Shown here in pieces: positions 7,640 through 15,771 of a stretch of 64,000 bases of DNA. The DNA comes from DATBRV01 sp036560145. GTDB taxonomy: Bacteria; Myxococcota_A; UBA9160; SMWR01. The position numbers and the translations under genes were made by a program. Location of the stretch: NCBI GenBank assembly GCA_036560145.1, contig DATBRV010000105.1, forward strand, positions 14,103-78,102. Direction: 5' to 3'. Under the pieces are notes generated by a model. It made no database searches, was not told the origin of the DNA, and was given only the letters and a program-made list of their open reading frames with translations. Every line of letters begins with the position of its first letter. Position 1 is the first letter of the stretch.

Positions 7640-9127
7640 ATGGTCCGGTCTCGATGGGCACGCGGCGCGGCCCTGCTCACGTTGCTCCTCGCGATCGCAG
7701 CTCCGGCCCGCGCCGACCGCGATCTCGTCGGTGTCACGCAGGCCAAGTTCGCCTGGAGCGCCGCCTCGGGGCCCGTGATCGGTTATCGGATCTACGTCGA
7801 GCGCAACGGCGGCGGCTTCCTGCCGCACCCCACCACCCCCACCAAGCTCGCAGGCGACCGCATGGTCGTCGTCACCGGAAGCTACGGCGACGTGGTCCGC
7901 GTCCAGGTCGCGGCGGTCTCGTCCTTCGATGCGCCCGAGGGCCCGCGCTCGGATCCCTCCGAGCGGATCCGCTTCGTCGCGCCGCCGCCGCCGCCGCCCG
8001 TCCCGACGCCGACCCCCACGCCGACGCCGACGCCGACCCCGACGCCGACCCCGACGCCTACGCCGACGCCGGCTCCGGCTCCGGCTCCGACCCCGACGCC
8101 GGCTCCCACGCCGACGCCGCCCCCCTGGACGCCGACCCCGCTGCCCCCGGCCGAGACCTCGCCCGACTTCGACGGCGATGGCCAGGCGGACCTGCTGCTG
8201 CGCGAAGGCGGCAGCGGCAGCATGGTGGTCTGGACCATGGACGAGAACGGGCCGAGCCATTCCGTGCGCGTCGGGGCGCTACCCCCGACCTCCGCGATCA
8301 CGGGCAACGGCGACTACAACGGCGACGGCCACGCCGACCTGCTCAGCCGCGACGACGTCACCACCGCCGTCTCGATGCAGCTGCTGGTGGACGGCGCGGT
8401 CGTGGGCGGCGGCCAGCTGGTGGCGGCGCTCTCCCCCGACTGGGAGCTGGCCGGCTCGGGCGACTTCGACGGCAACGGTCGCGACGACGTGCTGCTGCGC
8501 AACCTGGGCGCCAAGCGCCTCGAGATCTGGTTCATGAACGGACCCCAGATCGAGTCGCGCACGCAGCTGCGCGATCCCCTCTCCTGGAAGTGGCAGGTGG
8601 CGGGCGTCGCCGACTTCAGCGGCGATCAGCGCGCCGACATCCTCTGGTACAGCCAGCTCAAGAAGAAGGCCAGGGTGTCGGTGCTCGACTCGCGGCTCCA
8701 GCTCCGGAAGAGCGTGAAGCTGTTCAAGTCCACGCCGGCGGGCGACGTGGTGGCGACCGGCGACACCGACGGCAACGGGCTGCCCGACGTCGTGGTGCGC
8801 TCCCGCGACACCGGCCAGCTGCGGATCTGGTTCACGCAGCTCAAGAAGGGCCTGCCCAAGGCCGAGACCGCGCTCGCCCTCGACCACGAGACGTTCGTGC
8901 CGGGCGGCAGCCAGGGCGACGGTCTGGCCGGCTTCGAGGTGCAGGGCGGCGGCGACTTCGACGGCGACGACAAGATGGACCTGGTGGTGCGCGACACGAA
9001 GGCCGGCGACCTGCGGGTCTGGTTCCTCGACGAGGCCACCGTCGAGGGCGAGGTGAAGCTCACCGATCCGGGCAGCAACTGGGTCTTCGAGGGCGTCGGC
9101 GCCGAGAGCCCCTCAACCCACCGCTAG
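7640..9127 (+). CDS. secreted protein with Pro/Thr linker and FG-GAP (VCBS) repeats
   Basis: Product of 495 residues from ATG 7640, chosen because GGGGGG lies just upstream; a GTG at 7613 would add nine residues before the signal peptide. Residues 1-26 are a Sec signal peptide (RSRWARGAALLTLLLAIAAPARA). A fibronectin-III-like domain (about 27-115) is followed by a roughly 45-residue Pro-Thr/Pro-Ala linker and then about six FG-GAP/VCBS repeats with calcium-type loops such as DFDGDGQADLL, DYNGDGHADLL, DFDGNGRDDVL, DTDGNGLPDVV and DFDGDDKMDLV. The C-terminal part resembles beta-propeller domains of surface or secreted binding proteins. No catalytic domain is seen. It is probably exported and could be a client of the type II system encoded at 30-43 kb (inference). 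Confidence 0.8.
   Translation: MVRSRWARGAALLTLLLAIAAPARADRDLVGVTQAKFAWSAASGPVIGYRIYVERNGGGFLPHPTTPTKLAGDRMVVVTGSYGDVVRVQVAAVSSFDAPEGPRSDPSERIRFVAPPPPPPVPTPTPTPTPTPTPTPTPTPTPTPAPAPAPTPTPAPTPTPPPWTPTPLPPAETSPDFDGDGQADLLLREGGSGSMVVWTMDENGPSHSVRVGALPPTSAITGNGDYNGDGHADLLSRDDVTTAVSMQLLVDGAVVGGGQLVAALSPDWELAGSGDFDGNGRDDVLLRNLGAKRLEIWFMNGPQIESRTQLRDPLSWKWQVAGVADFSGDQRADILWYSQLKKKARVSVLDSRLQLRKSVKLFKSTPAGDVVATGDTDGNGLPDVVVRSRDTGQLRIWFTQLKKGLPKAETALALDHETFVPGGSQGDGLAGFEVQGGGDFDGDDKMDLVVRDTKAGDLRVWFLDEATVEGEVKLTDPGSNWVFEGVGAESPSTHR
8001..8126 (+). repeat. in-frame hexamer repeat coding for the Pro-Thr linker
   Basis: Runs of CCGACG/ACGCCG-type hexamers encode alternating Pro and Thr, with a Pro-Ala interruption. 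The near-perfect repetition makes length variation by slippage possible without loss of frame. Confidence 0.7.
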
Positions 9128-9149
9128 CATGCGGAGCGCGCGCAAGCGG

Positions 9150-9256
9150 AGCGCGCAGCGAGCCAAAGGCGAGCGAAGTCCACTCAGGCCGGCCAAAGGC
9201 GAGCGAAGTCCACTCAGGCCGGCCCGCAGGCGAGCGAAGTTCACTCGGGCCGGTCT
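9150..9256 (+). repeat. tandem repeat at convergent gene ends (family member 2)
   Basis: The leader GCGCGCAGCGAGCC is followed by three units starting with GGCGAGCGAAGT at 9168, 9198 and 9229 (periods 30 and 31), each ending CACTCAGGCCGG or CACTCGGGCCGG. The array lies between the FG-GAP gene (stop 9127) and the minus-strand aminotransferase gene, whose stop is the next triplet (9257). Same core as the arrays at 2.5 and 20.35 kb. Confidence 0.9.
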
Positions 9257-10369
9257 TCAGCCGGTTGCGGCGCGGCGGATCACGTCGGCGATGTGCTCGA
9301 TGGTCGCCGGCGAGCAGCTGGGGCGAACCGGGATCGAGAGCGCTTCGGCGCAGGCCCGCTCGGACTCCGGGAAGCGCCCCGGCGCGCAGCGCGCCTCGCC
9401 CAGCGCGGGCTGCGAGGCGGCGGGCATCGGATAGTAGTGCCGCCACTCGATCCCCTCGGCCTCCAGCGCGGCGCGCACCACCGGCGCTCTCCGACAGCGG
9501 ATCGTGTAGTGATTCCAGACCGGCGTCTCGTCGGCTCCCGCGCTCGGGATCGAGATCTCCTCGCAGCCGGCGAACGCCTCGGCGTAGATCCGCGCGTTGC
9601 GCACCCGCGCCTGCGTCCAGCCTTCGAGGAAGGGAAGCTTCGCGCAGAGCGCCGCGGCCTGGAGCGCGTCGAGGCGGGCGGTGGTGCCGAGCACCTGGTG
9701 GGCGCCGTCCTGGGCGCAGCCGTGGCTGCGATAGAGGCGCACGCGCTCGGCCAGCTGGGGGTCGTCGGTGGTGACGCAGCCGCCGTCGCCCACCCCGCCC
9801 AGATTCTTCGAGGGGTAGAAGCTGAAGCAGCCGGCGACCCCCCAGGCCCCCGCCCGGCGACCCGCGCGGCCCGCGCCGATGGCCTGGGCGGCGTCCTCCA
9901 CGATCGCGACGCCGCGCGCCCGCGCCAGCGCCTCCAGCCGCGGCATGTCCGCGCAGCGGCCGAACAGGTGCACCGGCAGGATCGCCTTCGTGCGGGGGCC
10001 GATCGCGGCCTCGACGCCCGCCGGGTCCACCCCGAAGCCGTCCGGCTCGATGTCGGCGAAGACCGGGTGCGCGCCCGCCAGCAGAATGGCCTCGACGGTG
10101 GCGAAGTAGGTGAAGGCGCTCGTCACCACCTCGTCGCCGGGCCCCACCCCGGCCGCGCGCAGCGCGAGCACCAGCGCATCCGTGCCCGAGCTGACGCCGA
10201 CCGCGAATTCGACGCCGATCCGCGCCGCCAGCTCCGCCTCCAGCGACGCCGTCTCCGGGCCGAGGATGTACTGCTGCGAACGCAGCACGCGCAGCACCGC
10301 CGCCTCGACGGCCGGGCCCGCCTCGAGGGATTCGGCGGCCAGGTCGACGATCGGGATCCGCCACGCCAT
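9257..10369 (-). CDS. DegT/DnrJ/EryC1-family PLP aminotransferase
   Basis: Product of 370 residues from ATG 10369. It has the family landmarks: SSGTDALVLAL near residue 60, TSAFTYFATVEAILLAGAHPVFADI, the cofactor aspartate in VAIVEDAAQAIGA, and the PLP lysine in CFSFYPSKNLGGVGDGG. Members transaminate nucleotide-linked ketosugars for lipopolysaccharide or other surface glycans, for example the 3-keto sugar route to dTDP-Fuc3N or UDP-GlcNAc3N derivatives. It starts two bases after the stop of the GT81 gene upstream, so the two are one transcription unit. The sugar substrate cannot be told from sequence. Confidence 0.9.
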   Translation of the reverse strand: MAWRIPIVDLAAESLEAGPAVEAAVLRVLRSQQYILGPETASLEAELAARIGVEFAVGVSSGTDALVLALRAAGVGPGDEVVTSAFTYFATVEAILLAGAHPVFADIEPDGFGVDPAGVEAAIGPRTKAILPVHLFGRCADMPRLEALARARGVAIVEDAAQAIGAGRAGRRAGAWGVAGCFSFYPSKNLGGVGDGGCVTTDDPQLAERVRLYRSHGCAQDGAHQVLGTTARLDALQAAALCAKLPFLEGWTQARVRNARIYAEAFAGCEEISIPSAGADETPVWNHYTIRCRRAPVVRAALEAEGIEWRHYYPMPAASQPALGEARCAPGRFPESERACAEALSIPVRPSCSPATIEHIADVIRRAATG

Positions 10370-10371
10370 GC

Positions 10372-11604
10372 CTAGATCGAATCGCTCGCGTCGGTCTCGA
10401 CGGCCTCGCGCAGCTCGTCGAGGAACTCCGGCAGCGCGGACGTGACACGGTTCCAGTTCGGGATCTGCGGGGCGCCCATCGGATCGCGCACGAACCCCAG
10501 GCCGGCGGCGCGCAGGGCGCCCAGGAACGTCTCCACCGCGAACTCCTCTTCGTGGCGATCGAAGACCAGGCCGTTCAGGGCGGCGTCGTCGCTGTAGGAG
10601 GCGATTGCGTCCTGGGCGGTGCGCAGGTAGGCGGCCGTCAGCGTGTTCAGGAAGCCGGCGTCGAACTCGACGCCGTAGCTGGCGAGGTTGCGGATCAGCG
10701 AGGAAGCGATGTCGAGCACCATCCGGTGGAGGCCCCGGGTGGCGTCGGACTCCGACAGCTCCTGGTGCTTGTGGTCGTAGTTGTCGGTGAGCTCGACCTG
10801 GCAGATCCGCTTCGGCGAGCAGTTGCGATAGACCTCGACCAGCAGACCGACCTCGAGCCCCCAGTCGCTCGGGATCCGGTTCATGCGCGCCTGGTCGACG
10901 GTCATCGAGCACTCGCCCGCCAGCGGGTACCGGAAGGAATCGAGGTATTCGAGCAGCGGATGGGAGCCCAGCACCGCCTTGAGCGCCCGCAGCAGCGGCG
11001 TCACGAAAAGCCGCGTGACGCGCCCGTACAAGCGCTCGGTGACGCGGCTGTAATAGCCCTTCGCGAACTCGTAGTGCAGGTTCGGGTTGGCGGTCGGGTA
11101 GCAGAGGCGGGCGAGCATCTCGCGCGAGTAGTCGCGGATGTCGCAGTCGTGGACCGCGATCACGCGCGAGACGTTGGACGCCAGCACGTAGCCGTAGGCG
11201 AGCCAGGTGCAGCGCCCCTTGCCGTTGCTGCCCGTGTCGAGGCCTTCGTTGCTGAGCCGCTGGAAGAGGTTCTGGACGCGCGGGCCGTCGTTCCAGAGCA
11301 GGATCGGAGCGTCTCCGTTCAGCGTGCGAACGCCGTCGAAGAAGTCCCGCATCTCGTCGTACTCGGCGCGCTCCCGGGTGCCCGAGAGGCTCACGACGAT
11401 CTGCCGCAGGTAGCGGACGCCCCGCAGCGCATCCACGATGCCCTTGAGGCCGGGGCCGCGGATCTCGGAGAAGAGACAGGGGAGCACCAGCGCGATCGGA
11501 CGGGCCCGGCTGTAGGACAGGAGCTGGCGTTCGAGGCGCGCGAGGTCGGGCGCGCCCAGGCGGTGGAGCGTGGTGATCACCCCACTCTGATGGAAATCGG
11601 ACAT
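10372..11604 (-). CDS. GT81 glycosyltransferase, glucosyl-3-phosphoglycerate synthase-like
   Basis: Product of 410 residues from ATG 11604. The GT-A fold begins PIALVLPCLFSEIRG; the metal-binding segment VIAVHDCDIRDYSREMLARLCYP and the following EFAKGYYSRV..LYGRVTRLFVTPLLRAL are diagnostic of the GpgS/glucosylglycerate synthase group (GT81). DWGLEVGLLVEV and HKHQELS follow as in that family. These enzymes join glucose from NDP-glucose to 3-phosphoglycerate or glycerate, giving a compatible solute or a precursor of methylglucose polysaccharides. No GpgP-type phosphatase is adjacent, so the product could be either the free or the phosphorylated form. The downstream partner is a sugar aminotransferase. 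Confidence 0.85.
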   Translation of the reverse strand: MSDFHQSGVITTLHRLGAPDLARLERQLLSYSRARPIALVLPCLFSEIRGPGLKGIVDALRGVRYLRQIVVSLSGTRERAEYDEMRDFFDGVRTLNGDAPILLWNDGPRVQNLFQRLSNEGLDTGSNGKGRCTWLAYGYVLASNVSRVIAVHDCDIRDYSREMLARLCYPTANPNLHYEFAKGYYSRVTERLYGRVTRLFVTPLLRALKAVLGSHPLLEYLDSFRYPLAGECSMTVDQARMNRIPSDWGLEVGLLVEVYRNCSPKRICQVELTDNYDHKHQELSESDATRGLHRMVLDIASSLIRNLASYGVEFDAGFLNTLTAAYLRTAQDAIASYSDDAALNGLVFDRHEEEFAVETFLGALRAAGLGFVRDPMGAPQIPNWNRVTSALPEFLDELREAVETDASDSI

Positions 11605-11660
11605 GTGGGGCGGGAGGCTGGCATCCGGGACGCCCGCGTGTCAACCCGCGTCTGGCAGGA

Positions 11661-12002
11661 TTACTGGAGCGTGGCTTCGTTCGCGAGCTCTTCGATCAGG
11701 CGCAGGACGCTCGGATCGATCTCCAGGAATTCGATGCCCACGTCCATCGTGATGGGGTCCATCTCGGTGGCCCAGACCACCGTCCCCACCGCAACCGCCG
11801 TGTACTCGCCGATGTTGAAGGTGACGCGCAGGACGTCGCCGAGGTTGATCTCGCAGCCCACCGCCTCGAAGCGGATGCCGCCGGGCGACACGTTGCGGCT
11901 GACGCCGAGCAGGTCCCGGGTGTCCACGGGCGCGAAGGAAATCACCTGGTCGGTCGCGATCCGCCGGTACTTGCGCCGATCCCGATCCTTTTGCGACTCC
12001 AT
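11661..12002 (-). CDS. PilZ-domain protein
   Basis: Product of 113 residues starting ATG 12002. The c-di-GMP-binding motif is present as RRKYRR near the N-terminus followed by SRNVSPGGIRFE (the D/NxSxxG element, here N-x-S-x-x-G). The rest is a single PilZ beta barrel with no partner domain. Stand-alone PilZ proteins work as adaptors that pass the c-di-GMP signal to motility, polysaccharide or secretion machinery. The gene is 83 bases downstream of the polymerase-like gene and 56 bases upstream of the GT81 gene, all on the minus strand. Confidence 0.9.
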   Translation of the reverse strand: MESQKDRDRRKYRRIATDQVISFAPVDTRDLLGVSRNVSPGGIRFEAVGCEINLGDVLRVTFNIGEYTAVAVGTVVWATEMDPITMDVGIEFLEIDPSVLRLIEELANEATLQ

Positions 12003-12085
12003 GCGTACCCCGCCGCGGCGCAGGCCGTTCCGTCCCCCTTTCGGCCGGCAGGTGGCGGCCCTTGAGGCGAAGGGACGAAAGGCGG

Positions 12086-13150
12086 TCAGCGGCGGGGGGA
12101 GAAGAGATCGAGTTGCCGATCGGTCTCGCGCTGGGGAACCAGCTTCGCGAGCTGGATGCCGAGGCCACGGATCGGCCGGACGGAGGCCTGGGCCCGCCCG
12201 AGCAGGTGCTGGGCCACGGCGTGGATCTCGGCCGCGCTCGCAAGCGGGGTGGAGAGCGCCTGGCTGCGAGTGGCGGTGCCCTGCTCGGCGTAGCGGATCT
12301 TGAGCGTCACCCGGCGCGCGCCGAGCCCCTGGACGCGGAGCTCGGCCTCCAGCTGGCGCGCGAGCTGCTGGAGGTGATCGACCAGGGCTTCGCGATCGAA
12401 GGGCTCGCCCGAGAGGGTGGCCTCCCGGGAGAGGCTCTGGGGATGGCGTGCGGCGCGCAGCGGCGAATCCTCGGCGCCCGTCGCGCTGGCGTGGATGCGC
12501 AGGCCGTGCATCCCGAAGAGCGCCTCCAGCCGCTCGCGCCCGAGCGCGGCGACCTTCCCGATCGTGTCCGCGCCCTGCTCGGCCAGCAGGCTGGCCGTCT
12601 TCTGGCCCACGCCCTCCAGCCGGGTCACGGGCAACGGGCGCAGGAAGGCCACCTCCTCGGACGGCGCGACCCGGCGCACCCCCTCCCCCGCCTCCTCCGC
12701 CGCCAGCCGGGCCAGCAGCTTGGTGCGGGCGATGCCCACCCGAAGCGGCAGGCCGAGCTCGGCCTTCACGCGCGAGACCCAGTCCTGCGCGACCGCCTCC
12801 GGGCCGGCCGGCAGCCCGCTGACGTCGGCGTAGACCGCGCCGAGGCCCGCGGCCTCCAGCTTCTCGACCTCGCGCCGCAGGCAGGCGACCAGCCGGCGCG
12901 AGACCTCGCGATAGCGCGCCATGTCGGTGCGCACCGCGCGCGCGGGCGGACACAGCGCGAGCGCCTCGAGCATCGGCATCTCGATGCGCACGCCGGCGGC
13001 GAGCGCGTCCGGGGTGGCGGCCTGCACCAGCCCGCGTTTGCGCGGATCTCCGCCCACGATCACGGGACGGCTCGCCAGCTCCGGCGAGGCGGCGCGCTCG
13101 ACGCTGGCATAGAAGCCCGGCACTTCGGCGTAGAGGACGACCCGCGCCAC
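12086..13150 (-). CDS. Y-family DNA polymerase-like protein lacking the catalytic carboxylates
   Basis: Product of 354 residues, GTG start directly after the stop of the acylase gene. The full DinB fold is readable: palm start LYAEVPGFYASVE, IVGGDPRKRGLV, fingers, RYREVSRRL, thumb helix-hairpin-helix (LPVTRLEGVGQKTASLL) and little finger. The catalytic positions are altered: the first Asp of the usual DMDxFF is E9 and the second is P11, and the usual SLDEAYLDV reads L103-G104-A105-V106-Y107-A108-D109-V110, so both the Asp and Glu that bind metal are lost. The C-terminus ends QLDLFSPRR, a good sliding-clamp-binding motif. It resembles the non-catalytic ImuB idea but lacks the long ImuB tail. 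Probably a clamp-bound accessory factor, not a polymerase. Confidence 0.85.
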   Translation of the reverse strand: MARVVLYAEVPGFYASVERAASPELASRPVIVGGDPRKRGLVQAATPDALAAGVRIEMPMLEALALCPPARAVRTDMARYREVSRRLVACLRREVEKLEAAGLGAVYADVSGLPAGPEAVAQDWVSRVKAELGLPLRVGIARTKLLARLAAEEAGEGVRRVAPSEEVAFLRPLPVTRLEGVGQKTASLLAEQGADTIGKVAALGRERLEALFGMHGLRIHASATGAEDSPLRAARHPQSLSREATLSGEPFDREALVDHLQQLARQLEAELRVQGLGARRVTLKIRYAEQGTATRSQALSTPLASAAEIHAVAQHLLGRAQASVRPIRGLGIQLAKLVPQRETDRQLDLFSPRR

Positions 13151-15613
13151 CTAGCGCTCGGCCACCGGCTCGAGCACGAGCCGGGAGCTGCTCAGCTCCT
13201 CGACCAGCAGCGGGCTGGTGGCGAGCAGGCCGGAGCGGCCCTCGCGCCAGCGCTCCAGCCCGTCGCTCGCGTGCGGATGGCGGGGATGCTCGGACTGTCC
13301 GGGCGCGAGCGCGACCAGCGCCTGGTCCATCGCGGCGGTGTCGATCGCGAAGCGATACGTCGACGCCAGCAGCACGTCGTAGTCGCCCCCCTCCGCGTAC
13401 TCGGCGGTGTAGACCGTGCTGCCGCTGCCCCCCGCCGCGAAGGGGCCGAGCACCGCGAGCTCGGCATCCCGCGGCGCGGCCCCGCCGAAGGGACGGAAGC
13501 GGAGCTGGTGGAGGCCGCCCCAGTTCCAGCGGCGGCGGTTCGAGCCGAGCCGATAGGAGAGCTGAAGCCAGGCCTCGCGCAGGCTGGCGCGCACCGCCGA
13601 GCCCACCACCACGGGGTCCGCCCAGCCGCCGCCGGCGTCGCGCTCCGCCGCCGCGTTCACGATCCCGAACACGACCTGACCCGGGTCGACGAACGGGAGC
13701 GCCAGGTAGCGCCGCGTCAGGTCTTCGCCGAGGTGCCGTTCGAAGAGCTCCTCCGTGAGACAGGACAGGAACACGTGGAAGGCCGCGGCGCCGACGCTGT
13801 CGGGTGTCGAGCGCCCGTCCCATTCCCGCAGCAGCCCGATCAGCTCGTTCGCCTCCGGCGGCAGGCGCTCGCCGCGCTCGGCCAGCACCAGCGCGCTCTT
13901 GACCAGGCTGCGGGCCCGCGGCTCGCCGACGTCGGCCTGGAGCAGCGCCACCTCGCGCAGCTCGAGCGGCCCCTCGCCGGTCGCCTCCCGCAGCAGCGCG
14001 TCGATGCGCTGCGCGCGCTCCCCCGAGCGCCACAGCCACTCCGCTGCCGCCCCGTCCGCGCCCGTCACGAAGGAATTGTCGGCCGCGATCGCCCAGCCGC
14101 GCCCGGCGGCGAGGCGCTCGCGCGGAAGCTGCGCGAAGTCCACCGGCCCCTGCCAGTCGTACCAGCGCGCCCGGCCCGGCAGCGGCACCAGGCCGGTCGA
14201 GAGCGCGTGCCGGGGGATCCACCCCGCCACCTGCATCCCGGCGGCGCCATCCGCCCCGGCGTAGACCACCGCGACCGCGGGCTCGCCGACGCGCTCGAGC
14301 GCCGAGATCAGCTCCCCCTCGCCGCTCGCCCGCGCCACCGCGAGCCAGGCCGGAAGCCCGCCGGCGGCCGCCACCCGCGACCCCGCCCAGGAGATCGCCA
14401 GCGGCGAGCGCTCCTGGCCGAGCAGCGGGTCCAGCAGCGGCCCGTGGCGCGTCGAGCGCACGCTCAGGGTCTCGTCGTCGTCCCCGCGCACGCGCAGCAC
14501 CTCGACGCGCTCCTCCAGCTCGCTCCAGCCGCGGCCGTCGTGATAGCGCGCCGGATCCGCGGGGTGCAGCGTCTCGGTGTAGAGGTCGACCGTGACGGCC
14601 CGGGCGTTGGTCACGGCCCAGGCGATCTGCGGGTTGCGCCCGGTCCAGACGATCGGGACACCCGGAAGCGTCGACCCCGCCACGTCGAGCCCGCCTCCCT
14701 GGACGTGCACGACGTGCAGCAGGGGCGGCCAGGTGGGCTCGAGATGCGAGTCGCCCGCCAGGATCGGGCGTCCGGAGCGCGTGTGCGCCCCTCCCACCAC
14801 GAAGGCGCTGCTGCCCAGGCTGCGGCCGGAGAGGTGCGCCGCCCGGCGCAGGCCGCCGAGCGCGTCCGATTCGGAGGCGGTGAGCGGGAGCGGTTGCCAG
14901 TCCGGAGCCGCGGCATCGCCCGCGCGCGGCGGGAAGAAGGGTCTGGCGCCGAAGCCGCCCAGACGCTCGATCAGATCGCTGAGCACCAGGCTGACCTCGA
15001 GCGAGTCGGCCAGGCCCCAGGCGTAGAGCTCCAGCACCGCCAGCGAGTCCTCGGCCCTCCAGTCCTCGAGCGGAAGCGCGCGGCGCTGCGCGGCCACGGG
15101 CGCCGCGGCCTGCCCGTCGCGGATCCGCTCGATGCGCGCGTTCACGCCGCGCGCATAGGCGACCAGCAGGGCGCGCGTGCCGCGATCCAGCTCGGCGAAC
15201 TTCCGCTCCGCGAGCCCGCCCAGGTCGAGGATGCGCGCCAGGCGATCCGCCGGCAGGCCCTCGCGCCCGACGATCTCGGCCGTGCGCCCGCGCGCGAGCC
15301 GCTGTAGCCAGAGCATCTGCGCCAGCCGGTCCTGCGCATGCACGAAGCCGAGCGCGAAGAACGCGTCCGCCTGATTGCGGGCCCGGATGTGGGGCACGCC
15401 GTTCGCGTCCCGGAACACGTCGACCGGCGCCGAGATCCCGGCGGCGGCCAGGCGGCCCTCGGACTCCGGAAAGGCAGCGCGGATGGCGGCGTTCTCGCGC
15501 AGCCTGGAGAGCGAAGCGCCGATCCCGAGCAGGAGCACCGCGACCAGCGCGAGCCCGCCGGCGAGCTGCGTCCGCCGCCGGCGCACCACGAGGGCGGCCG
15601 CCGCTTCGCTCAC
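13151..15613 (-). CDS. penicillin acylase-family Ntn-hydrolase
   Basis: Product of 820 residues from GTG 15613. The N-terminus has one membrane-anchoring or signal helix (QLAGGLALVAVLLLGIGASL), then the alpha subunit with VDVFRDANGVPHIRARNQADAFFALGFVHAQDR, a spacer, and the predicted autoprocessing site LGS-SAF, where the new N-terminal Ser would be the nucleophile (families usually read GSNAW). SRSGxPIL..DSHL and RNPQIAWAVTNA are conserved beta-subunit elements. Members hydrolyse amides such as beta-lactams or acyl-homoserine lactones in the periplasm. Substrate not predictable; quorum quenching or amide scavenging are options. A longer upstream reading frame exists but runs into the divergent gap promoter region. 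Confidence 0.88.
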   Translation of the reverse strand: MSEAAAALVVRRRRTQLAGGLALVAVLLLGIGASLSRLRENAAIRAAFPESEGRLAAAGISAPVDVFRDANGVPHIRARNQADAFFALGFVHAQDRLAQMLWLQRLARGRTAEIVGREGLPADRLARILDLGGLAERKFAELDRGTRALLVAYARGVNARIERIRDGQAAAPVAAQRRALPLEDWRAEDSLAVLELYAWGLADSLEVSLVLSDLIERLGGFGARPFFPPRAGDAAAPDWQPLPLTASESDALGGLRRAAHLSGRSLGSSAFVVGGAHTRSGRPILAGDSHLEPTWPPLLHVVHVQGGGLDVAGSTLPGVPIVWTGRNPQIAWAVTNARAVTVDLYTETLHPADPARYHDGRGWSELEERVEVLRVRGDDDETLSVRSTRHGPLLDPLLGQERSPLAISWAGSRVAAAGGLPAWLAVARASGEGELISALERVGEPAVAVVYAGADGAAGMQVAGWIPRHALSTGLVPLPGRARWYDWQGPVDFAQLPRERLAAGRGWAIAADNSFVTGADGAAAEWLWRSGERAQRIDALLREATGEGPLELREVALLQADVGEPRARSLVKSALVLAERGERLPPEANELIGLLREWDGRSTPDSVGAAAFHVFLSCLTEELFERHLGEDLTRRYLALPFVDPGQVVFGIVNAAAERDAGGGWADPVVVGSAVRASLREAWLQLSYRLGSNRRRWNWGGLHQLRFRPFGGAAPRDAELAVLGPFAAGGSGSTVYTAEYAEGGDYDVLLASTYRFAIDTAAMDQALVALAPGQSEHPRHPHASDGLERWREGRSGLLATSPLLVEELSSSRLVLEPVAER

Positions 15614-15720
15614 GGCGCCCTCCGCGCCGGGTCGATCCCGCCTTGGCCCCTCAAGTCCCCCCCCAGAAAAGCCTTGCCGCGAGCCAGGGTAGCCTCCGGG
15701 CCCGAGCGATGGCGCCCCCG

Positions 15721-15742
15721 GGGCAGGGTCGTTACCCTGCCC
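15721..15742. promoter_or_regulatory. perfect palindrome upstream of the gap operon
   Basis: GGGCAGGGT and ACCCTGCCC form a perfect 9-base inverted repeat with a 4-base loop, ending 29 bases before the gap start and lying in the 158-base divergent region between the acylase and gap genes. It could be an operator for a dimeric regulator or an RNA hairpin. No clear -35/-10 pair is seen around it. Confidence 0.45.
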
Positions 15743-15771
15743 GCCTTCCCTGCTAGCGGAGGAACGCGCCG

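Noticed and set aside
12086..13150. Active DNA polymerase IV
   Set aside because: Catalytic Asp and Glu positions are Gly, Ala and Pro, so a plain dinB label would mislead.
12062..15307. 1081-codon plus-strand frame opposite polymerase-like and acylase genes
   Set aside because: Antisense shadow spanning two clear minus-strand genes.
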